From 66-474 sp035249175 (GTDB taxonomy: Bacteria; Pseudomonadota; Gammaproteobacteria; Xanthomonadales; Rhodanobacteraceae), in assembly GCA_035249175.1 (NCBI GenBank), contig DATFGT010000058.1, positions 1 through 64,000 of the forward strand: a DNA stretch of 64,000 nucleotides, read 5' to 3'. A program made the position numbers and the translations under genes. Every line of letters begins with the position of its first letter. Position 1 is the stretch's first letter. The notes beneath the pieces were generated by a model. It searched no databases. It worked only from the letters and a program-made list of their open reading frames with translations, and was not told where the DNA came from. Of the stretch, positions 11,201 to 18,818 are shown piece by piece.

Positions 11201-11707
11201 GGAAGGCAGCATCGCGAAGCTGACGCTGCGCGTGCCGCCGCTTCCGAGGATGAACCAGTCGCCGGACGCGACGGAGTGTCCGTTGATCGTGGTCAACGTC
11301 AGCGAAGGCGCGCTGCCGCGGATGCTGGCGCGGTCGGCTTCGTCGAAACCACCTTCCGAGCCGGCCGCGTCGGCGATGTTCACGCCCGGCAATTGCGCGA
11401 TGGTGTCGGCCACGTTCTTGGCCGGCAACTTGCCGATGTCCACGGCGGACACCACCTCGACCTGCGAATTGGCCGCCTTCTTGGTTTCCAGCGACAGCGC
11501 CTGCGCGGCACGTACGCCGACGACCTGCACGGTCCCCAGGGTCTGCGCGGTCTGTTTCTGCTCAGCGGCCTGCTTGTCCTTGGCGGCTTGCGACTGGTCG
11601 GTGTTGTTGGTCTGGTTTTGCAGCGAGGCGTTCTGCGCCTGGGCAGCTGCTGCGAACAACAGCGCCGTGGCGATGCTCGCCGAAAGCATGCTCTTGCGAA
11701 ATTTCAT
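8276..11707 (-). CDS. TonB-dependent receptor with C-terminal OmpA peptidoglycan-binding domain
   Basis: A 1143-residue outer-membrane receptor, probably for chitooligosaccharides or GlcNAc by context. In order: a signal peptide (ends AAAQAQ, about residue 25), a Gln/Asn-rich spacer, a plug domain (VVSAVDIGKLPAKNVADTIA, IRGSAPSLTLTTINGH, GGAAGTIDIITRKPL), and a 22-strand barrel ending in YYLTAHFKF at residue 979. This is where a normal receptor stops. A Pro/Ala linker follows (about 980-1007) and then a complete OmpA C-domain (about 1008-1143) with DGYTDSRGSEKYN and LSERRASIVDAYL. The Asp and Arg that bind meso-diaminopimelate in OmpA are kept. The domain closely matches that of the OmpA protein ten kilobases away. 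The gene lies 68 bases downstream of glucokinase and is probably cotranscribed with it. No obvious TonB box was identified. Confidence 0.93.
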   Translation of the reverse strand: MKFRKSMLSASIATALLFAAAAQAQNASLQNQTNNTDQSQAAKDKQAAEQKQTAQTLGTVQVVGVRAAQALSLETKKAANSQVEVVSAVDIGKLPAKNVADTIAQLPGVNIADAAGSEGGFDEADRASIRGSAPSLTLTTINGHSVASGDWFILGSGGTRSVSFAMLPSEVVNQVVVHMTPEAKLLEGGAAGTIDIITRKPLDFSQQFSVEGSVGAVYADLPGDTKPQFNGLLNWKNASNTFGVMFQAFYEERSLQREGQEILGYSYIPTGSAAATSLGLSAARPGSASTGVFYPNLPGAALFTQTRKRKGGTVDIQWRPTDNLTFNLDAFYSKLDATDYNRNYMLRTRDQLPKQAVTGTIQDNILTSASLPGDPAISQGIYDMISRPGESESSQFVTLDTDWQATQNLGFKFQLGTTRGTGNTPVQDVMEMDTGYGSTASYAMNGAGAPLNWAMSGDNTRFDPATMGLDWIFGDQDVHVVDKERWFQADGEYDFDNAGPLSSLEFGVRYAKHDHDSPTAVAQGPNFASAVEFGLHNPSIYPSAGGNYPGDFASNVGVGQMPANIWFWTPAQLSQLNALYANRKVTGDTSSRFYPNDIYSMSEKNGAAYIQANFTGEHWTANAGLRYVSTDENIGYTSPGIQEPTHSGPFLNSAFYPNGWYWNYYKHSYNKILPSFNVKFDLNQDGSLLTRFSASQTLTRQDYNQLAGFLSLTDPTVQGEIGSGSGANPRLKPILSTNFSASLEWYFAQRGLLAASVYQMDLSNYYDYGSTTGTYLNNYLTNNGAGDNPSHAPIYSQYLVSIPVNVNGTLKGVSLNYIQPIGEHFGVSFNYTYANGHSSGGTYLYNADGTPGNNIAAGNRPLFGTSKNTFNASVFYESEHWNARLNYTYRSKFYDGVMSNSGAGMPLLPYWQQGQGYLSFSAGYKLNDHVSFSFDAMNLNNPKLRYYINGAQAGLGFSTAPEAFYVNGRQYYLTAHFKFGSGSQAPLPAAAPPPPPPVAPPPPPPPQKVVIDLRGVNFKFDRPKPGETSIGPTLKPPASDSIAILGQAVDTLNRYPQVQVEIDGYTDSRGSEKYNQALSERRASIVDAYLTSHGVDASRITAVKGLGAANPVDTNTTEAGRERNRRVEFKVGGEGIEQGQPQQ

Positions 11708-11737
11708 GACGTACCCCTCTCTCGCTCACCAGGTGAT

Positions 11738-11753
11738 GGGTGCCGAGGCACCC
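11738..11753 (-). other. Small hairpin in the leader between glucokinase and TonB receptor genes
   Basis: GGGTGC-CTCG-GCACCC on the minus strand forms a compact GC-rich stem-loop in the 68-base gap, about 30 bases before the receptor ATG. It lacks a T-run. It could be an RNA-processing or stability element that lets the receptor mRNA accumulate more than the kinase mRNA; this is inference only. Confidence 0.3.
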
Positions 11754-11775
11754 GAAATGTGTTGAGGAAAATTCG

Positions 11776-12852
11776 TTACGCCGCCGTACCGTCTCCCATT
11801 GCACGGCGGCGCGTGGGACTTCGCATGTACGTGTCGAAATACCAGTGCGCGGCGCCCATCACGCCGTGACGGCCGTGTTCGATCAGGCGCACCGGCACGC
11901 GCTGCAGGAATTCGCGCATGCCGCCTTTGCCGAGGAAGCGCTGCACGAAGCGGCTGTGCTGCAACAGCTTGCGCATTTCCGGCAGGACGCCGCCGGCCAG
12001 GTACACGCCGCCATCCGCCATGAACGCCATGGCCAGGTTGCCCACGAAACTGCCGAGCGCGGCGCAGAACACGTCCACGGTTTCTACGGCATCGGCGTCG
12101 CTGCCCGCGCAGGCCGCGGCGGTCACCGCTTCGGGCGTCGCGAAGCGCGATGGCCGTCCACGCAGCGCGCACAAGGTCGTGTACAGCGTCAGCAAGCCCG
12201 GCCCCGACAGGATCCGTTCGTAAGGCACGTAGCCGCCATTCGGCGCCAGGTGGGCCAGCACTTCACGTTCGCGTGCGTCGCCCGGCGCGAAATCCATCTG
12301 CCCCGCCTCGCTGGCGAGCACACGCACGCCGGCCGGACTCGCCAGCCGCACCGCCGCACCCAATCCGGTGCCTGGTCCCACCACCAGCGCCGGGCCATCC
12401 CCGCACGCATCGGGTCCGCACAGCAACAGGCTGCCGGTGCCCTTGACGTCGTCGAGTGCGTAGCCGAGCGCTTCGAAATCGTTGAGCAAGGCGACGTCAT
12501 CGAACGCCAGTGCGTCGCGCAACTGCGACAGGCTGACCCGCCATGCCAAGTTATCGTTGACGATGGCATCGTCGATGACCTGCCCCGCGCAAGCGATCAC
12601 GCAGCGCCGCACCGGCAGCGTGGCGTCGCCCTCGACGAACGCCGTGAGCAATTCCGGCAGTCCCGGAAAATCCGCGCAGGCGAACTTGCGATAGGCCAGC
12701 ACCTCGAACTCGCGCTTGCCATCGGTGGCGGCGCGCATCAGCGCAACCCTCGCATGGGTTCCACCCACATCCGCAGCCAGGAACGGCTGCGTGTGAAGGC
12801 CGGCATGCTGGGTCAAATGACTGGCGGCCACATTCATCCTGCTCTCGGGCAA
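11776..12852 (-). CDS. glk: Glucokinase-family sugar kinase (probable GlcNAc/glucose kinase)
   Basis: A 358-residue Glk-type kinase that phosphorylates a hexose in the cytoplasm. ATP-phosphate motifs are visible: FLAADVGGTHARVAL near residue 24, the sugar-binding LLNDFEALGY region, and the adenosine loop VVGPGTGLGAAV. It is the first minus-strand gene of the cluster, divergent from the permease gene across the operator region. In Xanthomonadales such kinases inside nag clusters supply GlcNAc-6-phosphate to NagA after non-PTS uptake. A glucose role is equally possible, because the family is glucokinase rather than the ROK-type NagK. A second possible ATG five codons in (MNVAASH) would give a more typical N-terminus. 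Confidence 0.85.
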   Translation of the reverse strand: MPESRMNVAASHLTQHAGLHTQPFLAADVGGTHARVALMRAATDGKREFEVLAYRKFACADFPGLPELLTAFVEGDATLPVRRCVIACAGQVIDDAIVNDNLAWRVSLSQLRDALAFDDVALLNDFEALGYALDDVKGTGSLLLCGPDACGDGPALVVGPGTGLGAAVRLASPAGVRVLASEAGQMDFAPGDAREREVLAHLAPNGGYVPYERILSGPGLLTLYTTLCALRGRPSRFATPEAVTAAACAGSDADAVETVDVFCAALGSFVGNLAMAFMADGGVYLAGGVLPEMRKLLQHSRFVQRFLGKGGMREFLQRVPVRLIEHGRHGVMGAAHWYFDTYMRSPTRRRAMGDGTAA

Positions 12853-12878
12853 TTCGAACGGGCGCCAGTTTGGTCATG

Positions 12879-12896
12879 ATTGACAACGTTGTCAAT
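12879..12896. promoter_or_regulatory. Perfect palindromic operator, probable NagR site 1
   Basis: ATTGACAACGTTGTCAAT is an exact 18-bp palindrome centred on the CG typical of LacI-family operators. It lies 27 bases before the kinase ATG. Each arm contains TTGACA, so it may also overlap -35 hexamers reading in both directions. The LacI-type gene in the same cluster is the obvious ligand. Confidence 0.8.
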
Positions 12897-13070
12897 TTGC
12901 GATGCAACAATCCAAACCGGGGTAACGTTTGCGTTGCCTGATGCGGATATTCCCAATAAAATCGCGGCCTTTGCTGCCCAGGCAATGCTGCGTCGCATCA
13001 AATCCATTCTGCCGCAGGAGGCCTGTTTTTTGACAATCGGGACATGCGATACTCGACGCAAGACACAGAT

Positions 13071-13086
13071 ATGACAACGTTGACCA
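13071..13086. promoter_or_regulatory. Imperfect second operator copy upstream of the permease, probable NagR site 2
   Basis: ATGACAACGTTGACCA repeats the TGACAACGTTG core of site 1 with a degraded right arm. It lies 45 bases before the permease ATG and about 190 bp from site 1. This arrangement could allow independent control of the two arms or DNA looping between two bound repressors. Confidence 0.65.
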
Positions 13087-13130
13087 CTCCATAATCCCGT
13101 CGCCGTCGAGGCACTCGCACAGGCTCGCCC

Positions 13131-14441
13131 ATGACCACCACCACCGCACCGCAGCAGTCGCATTACGTGATGTCGATGGCGATCATCGGCATCCTGTTCT
13201 TCATCTTCGGATTCGTCACCTGGCTCAACTCGTCGCTGATCTTGTTCGTGAAGGTCGGGTTCAACGTGGACAACGTCGGGGCCTTCCTGATTCCGATGGC
13301 GTTCTATTTGTCCTACTTCTTCCTCGCGTTGCCTTCGGCCGTGGTGCTCAAGCGGACCGGCATGAAAAAAGGCATGGCCCTGGGCCTGCTGGTCATGGCC
13401 ATCGGATCCGTCCTGTTCGCTTTTTTCATGGGTGGCTACAGCTACGTCGGCGCGCTGGTGGCACTGTTCGTGATCGGCGCCGGCCTGGCATTGCTGCAGA
13501 CTGCCTCCAATCCGTACGTGAGCATCCTCGGCCCGATAGAGAGTGGCGCCAAGCGTGTGGCGATCATGGGGATCTGCAACAAATTCGCCGGTGGTGTCGC
13601 GCCGTACGTGTTCGGCACCCTGCTGCTCAGCGGCGCTGCAGCCTATGCCGAGAAGATCAAGGCCGCCACCTCGCCGCAGGCGCGTTCGCTGCTGCAGCAC
13701 GCGTTTGTGTCGCGCGCGGTGATGCCCTACGTGGTAATGGCGATAGTGCTGACATTGCTGGCGGTGTGGGTGGTGTTTTCCTCGCTGCCGGACATCAAAC
13801 CTGACAGCCACCGTCAGTCATCGCAGGGCCAAGGACTGCGACGCAGCATCTTCAGCTTTCCGCACCTGTGGCTGGGCGTGGTATGCCTGTTCATTTACGT
13901 GGGCCTGGAGGTGATGGTCGGCGACGGCATCGTGATCTACGGACAGGCTTCGGGGCTGCCGCTCGATATGGCCAAGCACCTCACGTCCTGGGTCATGGTC
14001 GGAATGCTGATCGGCTATCTGGCGGGAGTGGGTCTGACGCCGCGATTCATATCGCAGCAACGCTATCTGGCAATTTCGGCAGTGCTGGGCGTGCTGTTCG
14101 CGTTCGGCGCATGGCAGACCCATGGCACGTTGTCGGTGGGCTTTGTCGCGGCGCTGGGATTTGCGAATGCAATGATGTGGCCGGCGATCTTCCCCCTGGC
14201 CATCAAGGGTCTGGGAGACCGCACCGAGTTTGGCTCGGCGCTGCTGATCATGGGCATCGCGGGCGGCGCGCTGATCCCGCAGCTCTTCGTGCACCTGGAA
14301 GAAGTCATCAACTTCCAGTTGGCATTCCTGGTGGTGATGGTCCCTGGCTACCTCTACATTCTGTTCTATGGTGTGTCGGGGCACAAAGCCGGGCAAACCG
14401 GACGGACGGACGCGATTGATTCCGCCACCGCAACGTCCTGA
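13131..14441 (+). CDS. nagP: NagP-type MFS sugar permease
   Basis: A 436-residue inner-membrane transporter of the FucP/NagP branch of the major facilitator superfamily, with about 12 hydrophobic helices. It starts with YVMSMAIIGILFFIFGFVTWLN, the family's characteristic helix 1. Further marks are LPSAVVLKRTGMKKGMALG, and LLQTASNPYVSILGP in helix 4 as in fucose/GlcNAc permeases. By context it should carry GlcNAc (possibly chitobiose-derived monomer) with protons into the cytoplasm. It is the first plus-strand gene of the regulon, directly after operator site 2. The regulator gene follows 61 bases later and is probably in the same transcript. Confidence 0.9.
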   Translation: MTTTTAPQQSHYVMSMAIIGILFFIFGFVTWLNSSLILFVKVGFNVDNVGAFLIPMAFYLSYFFLALPSAVVLKRTGMKKGMALGLLVMAIGSVLFAFFMGGYSYVGALVALFVIGAGLALLQTASNPYVSILGPIESGAKRVAIMGICNKFAGGVAPYVFGTLLLSGAAAYAEKIKAATSPQARSLLQHAFVSRAVMPYVVMAIVLTLLAVWVVFSSLPDIKPDSHRQSSQGQGLRRSIFSFPHLWLGVVCLFIYVGLEVMVGDGIVIYGQASGLPLDMAKHLTSWVMVGMLIGYLAGVGLTPRFISQQRYLAISAVLGVLFAFGAWQTHGTLSVGFVAALGFANAMMWPAIFPLAIKGLGDRTEFGSALLIMGIAGGALIPQLFVHLEEVINFQLAFLVVMVPGYLYILFYGVSGHKAGQTGRTDAIDSATATS

Positions 14442-14502
14442 AGCCGGACAGGCAACGCACATCGTGCGACCATTCCCACGGTCATCAATCGAGGAGCCTG
14501 CA

Positions 14503-15525
14503 TTGGGAACCGCCACCATCCGGGATGTCGCGAAACAAGCCCGGGTCTCGCTAAAAACGGTATCGCGGGTGATCAACCGCGAAGATTCGGTACGCGCGGA
14601 GACCCGCGATCGGGTGCTCCGCGCCATCGAACAGCTCGGTTATCGACCCGACTTGTCCGCACGCAGCCTGCGCAGCGCCAAGGCCTACGCGATCGGACTG
14701 GTTTACGACAATCCCAATCCCTACTACATCATCGCCGTGCAGCAGGGTACGCTGGCCGCCTGCCGCGAAATGGGATTCGGTTTGCAGATCCACCCTTGTG
14801 ATTCGCGGGCGCCCAAACTCGCCGAAGAGTTGCGCGACCTCGCGCACCGCTCCCGGCTGGCCGGCCTGGTGCTGGCACCGCCGATGTCCGAACGCATGGC
14901 GCTGCTGCGCGAACTGGCGGCGTACAACATTCCGCTGGTGCGCGTCATTTCGGCCGCCGAGGACCCACGTGACGGTTTTCCCTGCGTGTTCGTGGACGAC
15001 CGCGACGCTGCCTATGCGATCACCGCCTACCTGATCCAGCTCGGCCACGTGCGCATCGGTTTCCTGTGGGGCGGCAAGCAGCACCGCTCCAGTCCCGAGC
15101 GCTACAAGGGCTATGAAAAAGCATTGCACGACTACGGCGTACCTCTGCAAGAGGAACTCGTGCTCGAAGGCGACTATTCGTTCGATGACGGCTTCCGTGG
15201 CGCGCGCCGCTTGCTCGGCCTGGCCGAACCGCCGACGGCGATATTCGGTTCCAACGATGAAATCGCGGCCGGCGTGCTGGCGGCCGCGCGCGCGGCAGGC
15301 CTGCACGTCCCCTACGACCTCTCCGTGGCCGGCTTCGAAGACAGTCCATTTTCGCGCCATTCCTGGCCGTCACTGACCACCTCGCGGCAACGCACCGAAT
15401 TGATCGCGGAACATGCCGCGCGATTGTTGATCGCGCAGATCCACGGCAACGATGTTGAAAACGAAGGTTTCAGTCCCGAACTTGTGGTGCGCGGTTCAAC
15501 CGCCCCGCCTCGGCCACGACAATGA
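14503..15525 (+). CDS. nagR: LacI-family repressor, probable NagR
   Basis: A 340-residue LacI/GalR regulator. Residues 1-55 hold the helix-turn-helix and hinge (IRDVAKQARVSLKTVSRVIN, then LGYRPDLSARSLRSAKAYA). A periplasmic-binding-protein-like effector domain follows (GFEDSPFSRHSWPSLTT near the end). The reading frame is open upstream to 14368, but I chose the TTG codon because GAGGAG sits seven bases before it and the protein then begins right at the HTH. In Xanthomonas and Shewanella, NagR homologues repress GlcNAc/chitin genes and are released by a GlcNAc catabolite. The two operators in this cluster fit that model. The stop codon overlaps the next gene's ATG (ATGA). Confidence 0.9.
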   Translation: MGTATIRDVAKQARVSLKTVSRVINREDSVRAETRDRVLRAIEQLGYRPDLSARSLRSAKAYAIGLVYDNPNPYYIIAVQQGTLAACREMGFGLQIHPCDSRAPKLAEELRDLAHRSRLAGLVLAPPMSERMALLRELAAYNIPLVRVISAAEDPRDGFPCVFVDDRDAAYAITAYLIQLGHVRIGFLWGGKQHRSSPERYKGYEKALHDYGVPLQEELVLEGDYSFDDGFRGARRLLGLAEPPTAIFGSNDEIAAGVLAAARAAGLHVPYDLSVAGFEDSPFSRHSWPSLTTSRQRTELIAEHAARLLIAQIHGNDVENEGFSPELVVRGSTAPPRPRQ

Positions 15526-16598
15526 AGGAACCATGCGCCACAATGTCTTCACCCGACGCCCTCGCAATTCAACCTGAATCCACCGCGTTGCACCGGGAAG
15601 CGGCTGCCGCAGCCGAAACCGTTGCCAGACAACTCGAACGCAACGATGCCGGCGTGCGCGAACTCGCGGCGAAATTGCGCGACGACCCGCCGCCTTTCGT
15701 CGTCACCTGCGCGCGCGGCAGTTCCGATCACGCCGCCACCTACGCCAAGTACGTGATCGAAACGCAAACCGGTTGTGTGACGGCCTCGGCGTCGCCGTCC
15801 GTCGAATCCATTTACGCCGTGCCGCTGAAGCTCCAGGGCGCGCTGTATCTCGTCATTTCGCAATCGGGTGCAAGCCCCGACCTGCTGCGCAGCGCCGAGG
15901 CCGCGCGCGATGCCGGCGCGCACGTGGTCGCCCTGGTCAATGCGGAAAATTCGCCCCTGGCCGCGCTCGCGGAAACCGTGATTCCACTGCAGGCCGGACC
16001 GGAAAAAAGCGTCGCGGCCACCAAGAGTTTCATCGGTTCACTGACCGCCATCCTGCACCTGACCGCGCACTGGCGACGCGACACCGCGCTGCTCGGAGCT
16101 CTGCACAAGCTGCCGGAACAGTTGCGCCGCGCATTCGCGCTCGACTGGTCGCCGCTGGTCGACGGCCTGCGCGACATGCGCGACCTGTTCGTGCTGGGCC
16201 GCGGCTATGGCCTCGCCGCAGCGCAGGAAGCGGCGCTGAAATTGAAGGAAACCTGCGCGCTGCACGCCGAGGCCTTCAGCAGCGCGGAAGTTCGCCATGG
16301 CCCAATGGAACTGGTCGGTCCGCGCCTGCCGGTGCTGTTGTTTGCGCAGCAGGATCACGCGCTTGCGGGTGTGCTTGCCACCGCCGATGATTTCCGTCGG
16401 CGCGGCGCCGATGTGTGGACGGCAGCGCCCCTCGCGACCGGCCACAACGCGCTTCCGATCATTGCGACCGAGCACGCGATGTGCGCGCCCATCCTCGCGA
16501 TCCAGAGTTTCTATCGCGCCGTCAACGCGCTGTCGATCGCGCGCGGCCGCGATCCGGATCACCCGCCGCACCTTGCCAAGGTCACCGAGACCGTCTGA
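15522..16598 (+). CDS. nagB-II: SIS-domain glucosamine-6-phosphate deaminase (NagB-II)
   Basis: A 358-residue protein made of two tandem SIS sugar-isomerase domains, resembling the isomerase half of GlmS. Domain 1 has CARGSSDHAATYAKYV and LVISQSGASPD. Domain 2 has LGRGYGLAAAQEAALKLKE, HAEAFSSAEVRHGPMEL and the C-terminal HPPHLAKVTETV tail shared with GlmS and NagB-II. It converts glucosamine-6-phosphate to fructose-6-phosphate and ammonia, the last step into glycolysis. NagB-II replaces the unrelated classical NagB in many Proteobacteria. An in-frame ATG at 15543, with AAGGAA 12 bases upstream, is an alternative start. Overlap with nagR and with nagA (TGATG) indicates translational coupling. 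Confidence 0.9.
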   Translation: MKEPCATMSSPDALAIQPESTALHREAAAAAETVARQLERNDAGVRELAAKLRDDPPPFVVTCARGSSDHAATYAKYVIETQTGCVTASASPSVESIYAVPLKLQGALYLVISQSGASPDLLRSAEAARDAGAHVVALVNAENSPLAALAETVIPLQAGPEKSVAATKSFIGSLTAILHLTAHWRRDTALLGALHKLPEQLRRAFALDWSPLVDGLRDMRDLFVLGRGYGLAAAQEAALKLKETCALHAEAFSSAEVRHGPMELVGPRLPVLLFAQQDHALAGVLATADDFRRRGADVWTAAPLATGHNALPIIATEHAMCAPILAIQSFYRAVNALSIARGRDPDHPPHLAKVTETV

Positions 16599-17740
16599 TG
16601 TCGAGGGCGCTGATCAATGCACGCGTGCTTTCCGCCCAAGGATGGCGAGACGACGTTGCCGTGGTCGTGAAAGACGCACGGATTCGGGCACTCGTAGCAC
16701 CAAACGACATTCCAGCCGGCGCGCAAATACATGACTTGTCGGGGGGGATGCTGTTGCCCGGCTTCATCGATTGCCAGGTGAACGGCGGCGGCGGGGTATT
16801 GTTCAACGATCAGCCCACGGTGGAAGGTATCCGCGCGATCGGCATTGCCCATCGTCGATTCGGCACCACCGGTTTCCTGCCCACACTGATCAGTGACACC
16901 ACCGACAAGATGCGTGCCGCGATTGCCGCCGCCGACATTGCGATGGCGGAAGCCGTGCCGGGTGTCCTGGGCATCCATCTCGAAGGGCCGTTCATCAGCC
17001 GCGAACGCAAGGGCGTGCACGCGGCAAAATATCTGCACGCGCCTGACGCCGACGAGCTGCGCGTGGCCGAATCCCTGCGACGGGGCAAAACTCTCTTGAC
17101 GCTTGCGCCCGAATGCGTGACACCGGGTGTGATTCGAAACCTCGTCGCAGCAGGCGTGATCATCGCCGCCGGTCATTCCAACGCGGCTTACTCGACCGTG
17201 CGCACCGCGCTCGATGCGGGCGTGCGCGGATTCACCCATCTCTTCAATGCGATGTCCCCGCTGACCAGTCGCGCACCGGGCGTGGTCGGGGCGGCATTGG
17301 ACGATGCGAACTCGTGGTGTGGCGTGATCGTGGACGGCCACCACGTCGATGCCGCCAGCTTGCGCGTCGCACTGAAAGCCAAACCGCGCGGCAAGATTTT
17401 CCTGGTGACCGACGCGATGCCGCCGGTAGGCGCAGCCGATCCCTCGTATCTCCTCAATGGCGAAACGATCGTCGCACGCGACGGCATTTGCCAGACGGCT
17501 TCCGGCACGCTCGCCGGTTCTGCGCTCAGCATGATCGATGCCGTGCGCAACGCGGTTGAAATGCTCGACGTGCCTCTCGATGAAGCGGCGAGGATGGCGT
17601 CGACCTATCCGGCGGATTTCCTGGGACTCAGCGCGACACGCGGTCGCATCGAAGCAGGCTATGGCGCCGACTTCACCGTCGTCGACCGGGACTTGCAGGT
17701 GACGGAAACCTGGATCGGCGGCGTGGCGCAGACTGCGTGA
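16598..17740 (+). CDS. nagA: N-acetylglucosamine-6-phosphate deacetylase
   Basis: A 380-residue amidohydrolase that removes acetate from GlcNAc-6-phosphate. The metal and catalytic positions are in place: LLPGFIDCQVNGGGGV, the Glu of GIHLEGPF, His in AAGHSNAAYS, His in THLFNAMSPL, and the catalytic Asp in LVTDAMPPVGAA. Its length matches the family (380-390). The ATG overlaps the deaminase stop by one base, so nagP-nagR-nagB-II-nagA form one operon. Its last 68 bases overlap, tail to tail, with the pseudouridine synthase gene on the other strand, and no terminator is visible between them. Confidence 0.95.
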   Translation: MSRALINARVLSAQGWRDDVAVVVKDARIRALVAPNDIPAGAQIHDLSGGMLLPGFIDCQVNGGGGVLFNDQPTVEGIRAIGIAHRRFGTTGFLPTLISDTTDKMRAAIAAADIAMAEAVPGVLGIHLEGPFISRERKGVHAAKYLHAPDADELRVAESLRRGKTLLTLAPECVTPGVIRNLVAAGVIIAAGHSNAAYSTVRTALDAGVRGFTHLFNAMSPLTSRAPGVVGAALDDANSWCGVIVDGHHVDAASLRVALKAKPRGKIFLVTDAMPPVGAADPSYLLNGETIVARDGICQTASGTLAGSALSMIDAVRNAVEMLDVPLDEAARMASTYPADFLGLSATRGRIEAGYGADFTVVDRDLQVTETWIGGVAQTA

Positions 17741-18611
17741 CGCCGTTCGCGTCGGGCGTACCGGCATTCCGGGGCGCGCCGGACAAGTCACGAATCTCCG
17801 ACTCGCTCAACTCGCGCCACGCCCCCTTGGGAAGATCGCCGAGGTGCAGGCTACCGATCGACACCCGCATCAGGCGCAACACTTCGTGACCACAGGCCGT
17901 GAGCATCCGGCGGATCTGCCGATTGCGTCCCTCCGCGAGCACGATCTCGAGCCATGTATTTTTCTCGCCGCCCCCGATCGTCCGCACCGATTTCGCCGAC
18001 AGATGTTCGCCGCGGTCGGTCAGGCCGCTGCACAGTCGTTTCAATGCGGCGTCACCAAGCACTCCGCGAATCTGCACGCGATAGGTTTTCAAGACGTGCA
18101 GATGAGGTTCGGTGATCCGCGCCGCCCATACCGGATCGTTGCTCATCAACAACAGCCCCTCGCTGGCCTTGTCCAGCCTGCCGACCGGCGCGAGCCACGG
18201 CAGGCCCGCATCGCGCAGCAAGGCGTACACCGTTTCGCGGCCCTGCTCGTCGGAAGTGGTGACCAGCAAGCCACGCGGTTTGTTGAGCACGATGCAGGTG
18301 CGCTCGCTCGAACCCAGCATGACGCCATCCAGCTCGATGCGATTGATCGCGGCATCGACCGGCGTTTCGGGATCAAGTACGACCGCGCCGTTCACGCACA
18401 CGCGGCCTGACGCGATTCGACGCGCCGCTTCGCTGCGCGAACACACCCCCATGCGCGACAGCACACGCGCCAACCCGTGGCGTGGCAGACGCACCGAAAT
18501 CTCGCCGCGTGCCGGACTGCCCGAAGGCAACGGTTGCGACACCGGATTTTTGCGCACAAAAGCCACGATGGATGTGCCCTCCCCGAAGGAGAACCTCTGA
18601 AGAACCGTCAC
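17673..18611 (-). CDS. RsuA/RluB/E/F-family rRNA pseudouridine synthase
   Basis: An S4 RNA-binding domain (LARVLSRMGVCSRSEAARRI, about residues 46-90) is followed by the pseudouridine synthase fold. The catalytic Asp is in GRLDKASEGLLLMSND, and the distal NRQIRRMLTACGHEVLRLMR motif is present. It isomerises a specific uridine in 16S or 23S rRNA; which position cannot be read from sequence. The basic C-terminal tail (PRRRSRFP, ending PGRRR) is typical of RluB-like members. The first 40 residues are poorly conserved in character, so a later start such as the GTG of VRLPRHGLAR is possible. The 3' end overlaps nagA on the opposite strand. Confidence 0.85.
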   Translation of the reverse strand: MTVLQRFSFGEGTSIVAFVRKNPVSQPLPSGSPARGEISVRLPRHGLARVLSRMGVCSRSEAARRIASGRVCVNGAVVLDPETPVDAAINRIELDGVMLGSSERTCIVLNKPRGLLVTTSDEQGRETVYALLRDAGLPWLAPVGRLDKASEGLLLMSNDPVWAARITEPHLHVLKTYRVQIRGVLGDAALKRLCSGLTDRGEHLSAKSVRTIGGGEKNTWLEIVLAEGRNRQIRRMLTACGHEVLRLMRVSIGSLHLGDLPKGAWRELSESEIRDLSGAPRNAGTPDANGVTQSAPRRRSRFPSPASPGRRR

Positions 18612-18737
18612 GAGCGAAGGTGGATTGCATGACGCCGGAGCGCAGCAAGCGGAGCGTACACGTCAGTACGTGAGCATTGCGAGCACCACTGGCGCACAAG
18701 TCCACCCAGCGCAGCAGGTTGTTCAGGGCTCCAAAAG

Positions 18738-18766
18738 AAAAAGCCCGGCACAGGGCCGGGCTTTTT
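18738..18766. terminator. Bidirectional intrinsic terminator after the OmpA gene
   Basis: AAAAAGCCCGGC, a five-base loop, and GCCGGGCTTTTT form a GC stem with A and T tails on both sides. On the minus strand it lies just after the OmpA stop codon and isolates that gene from the pseudouridine synthase gene downstream. Confidence 0.88.
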
Positions 18767-18818
18767 CGTATCACATCGGAATCCTCGGCAATGAGCTGCC
18801 GATTCCTCCGCGAATGAC

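Noticed and set aside
13030..13058. TTGACA at 13030 as -35 of the permease promoter
   Set aside because: No acceptable -10 lies at the correct distance; the nearest candidate (GATACT) is only 12 bases away.
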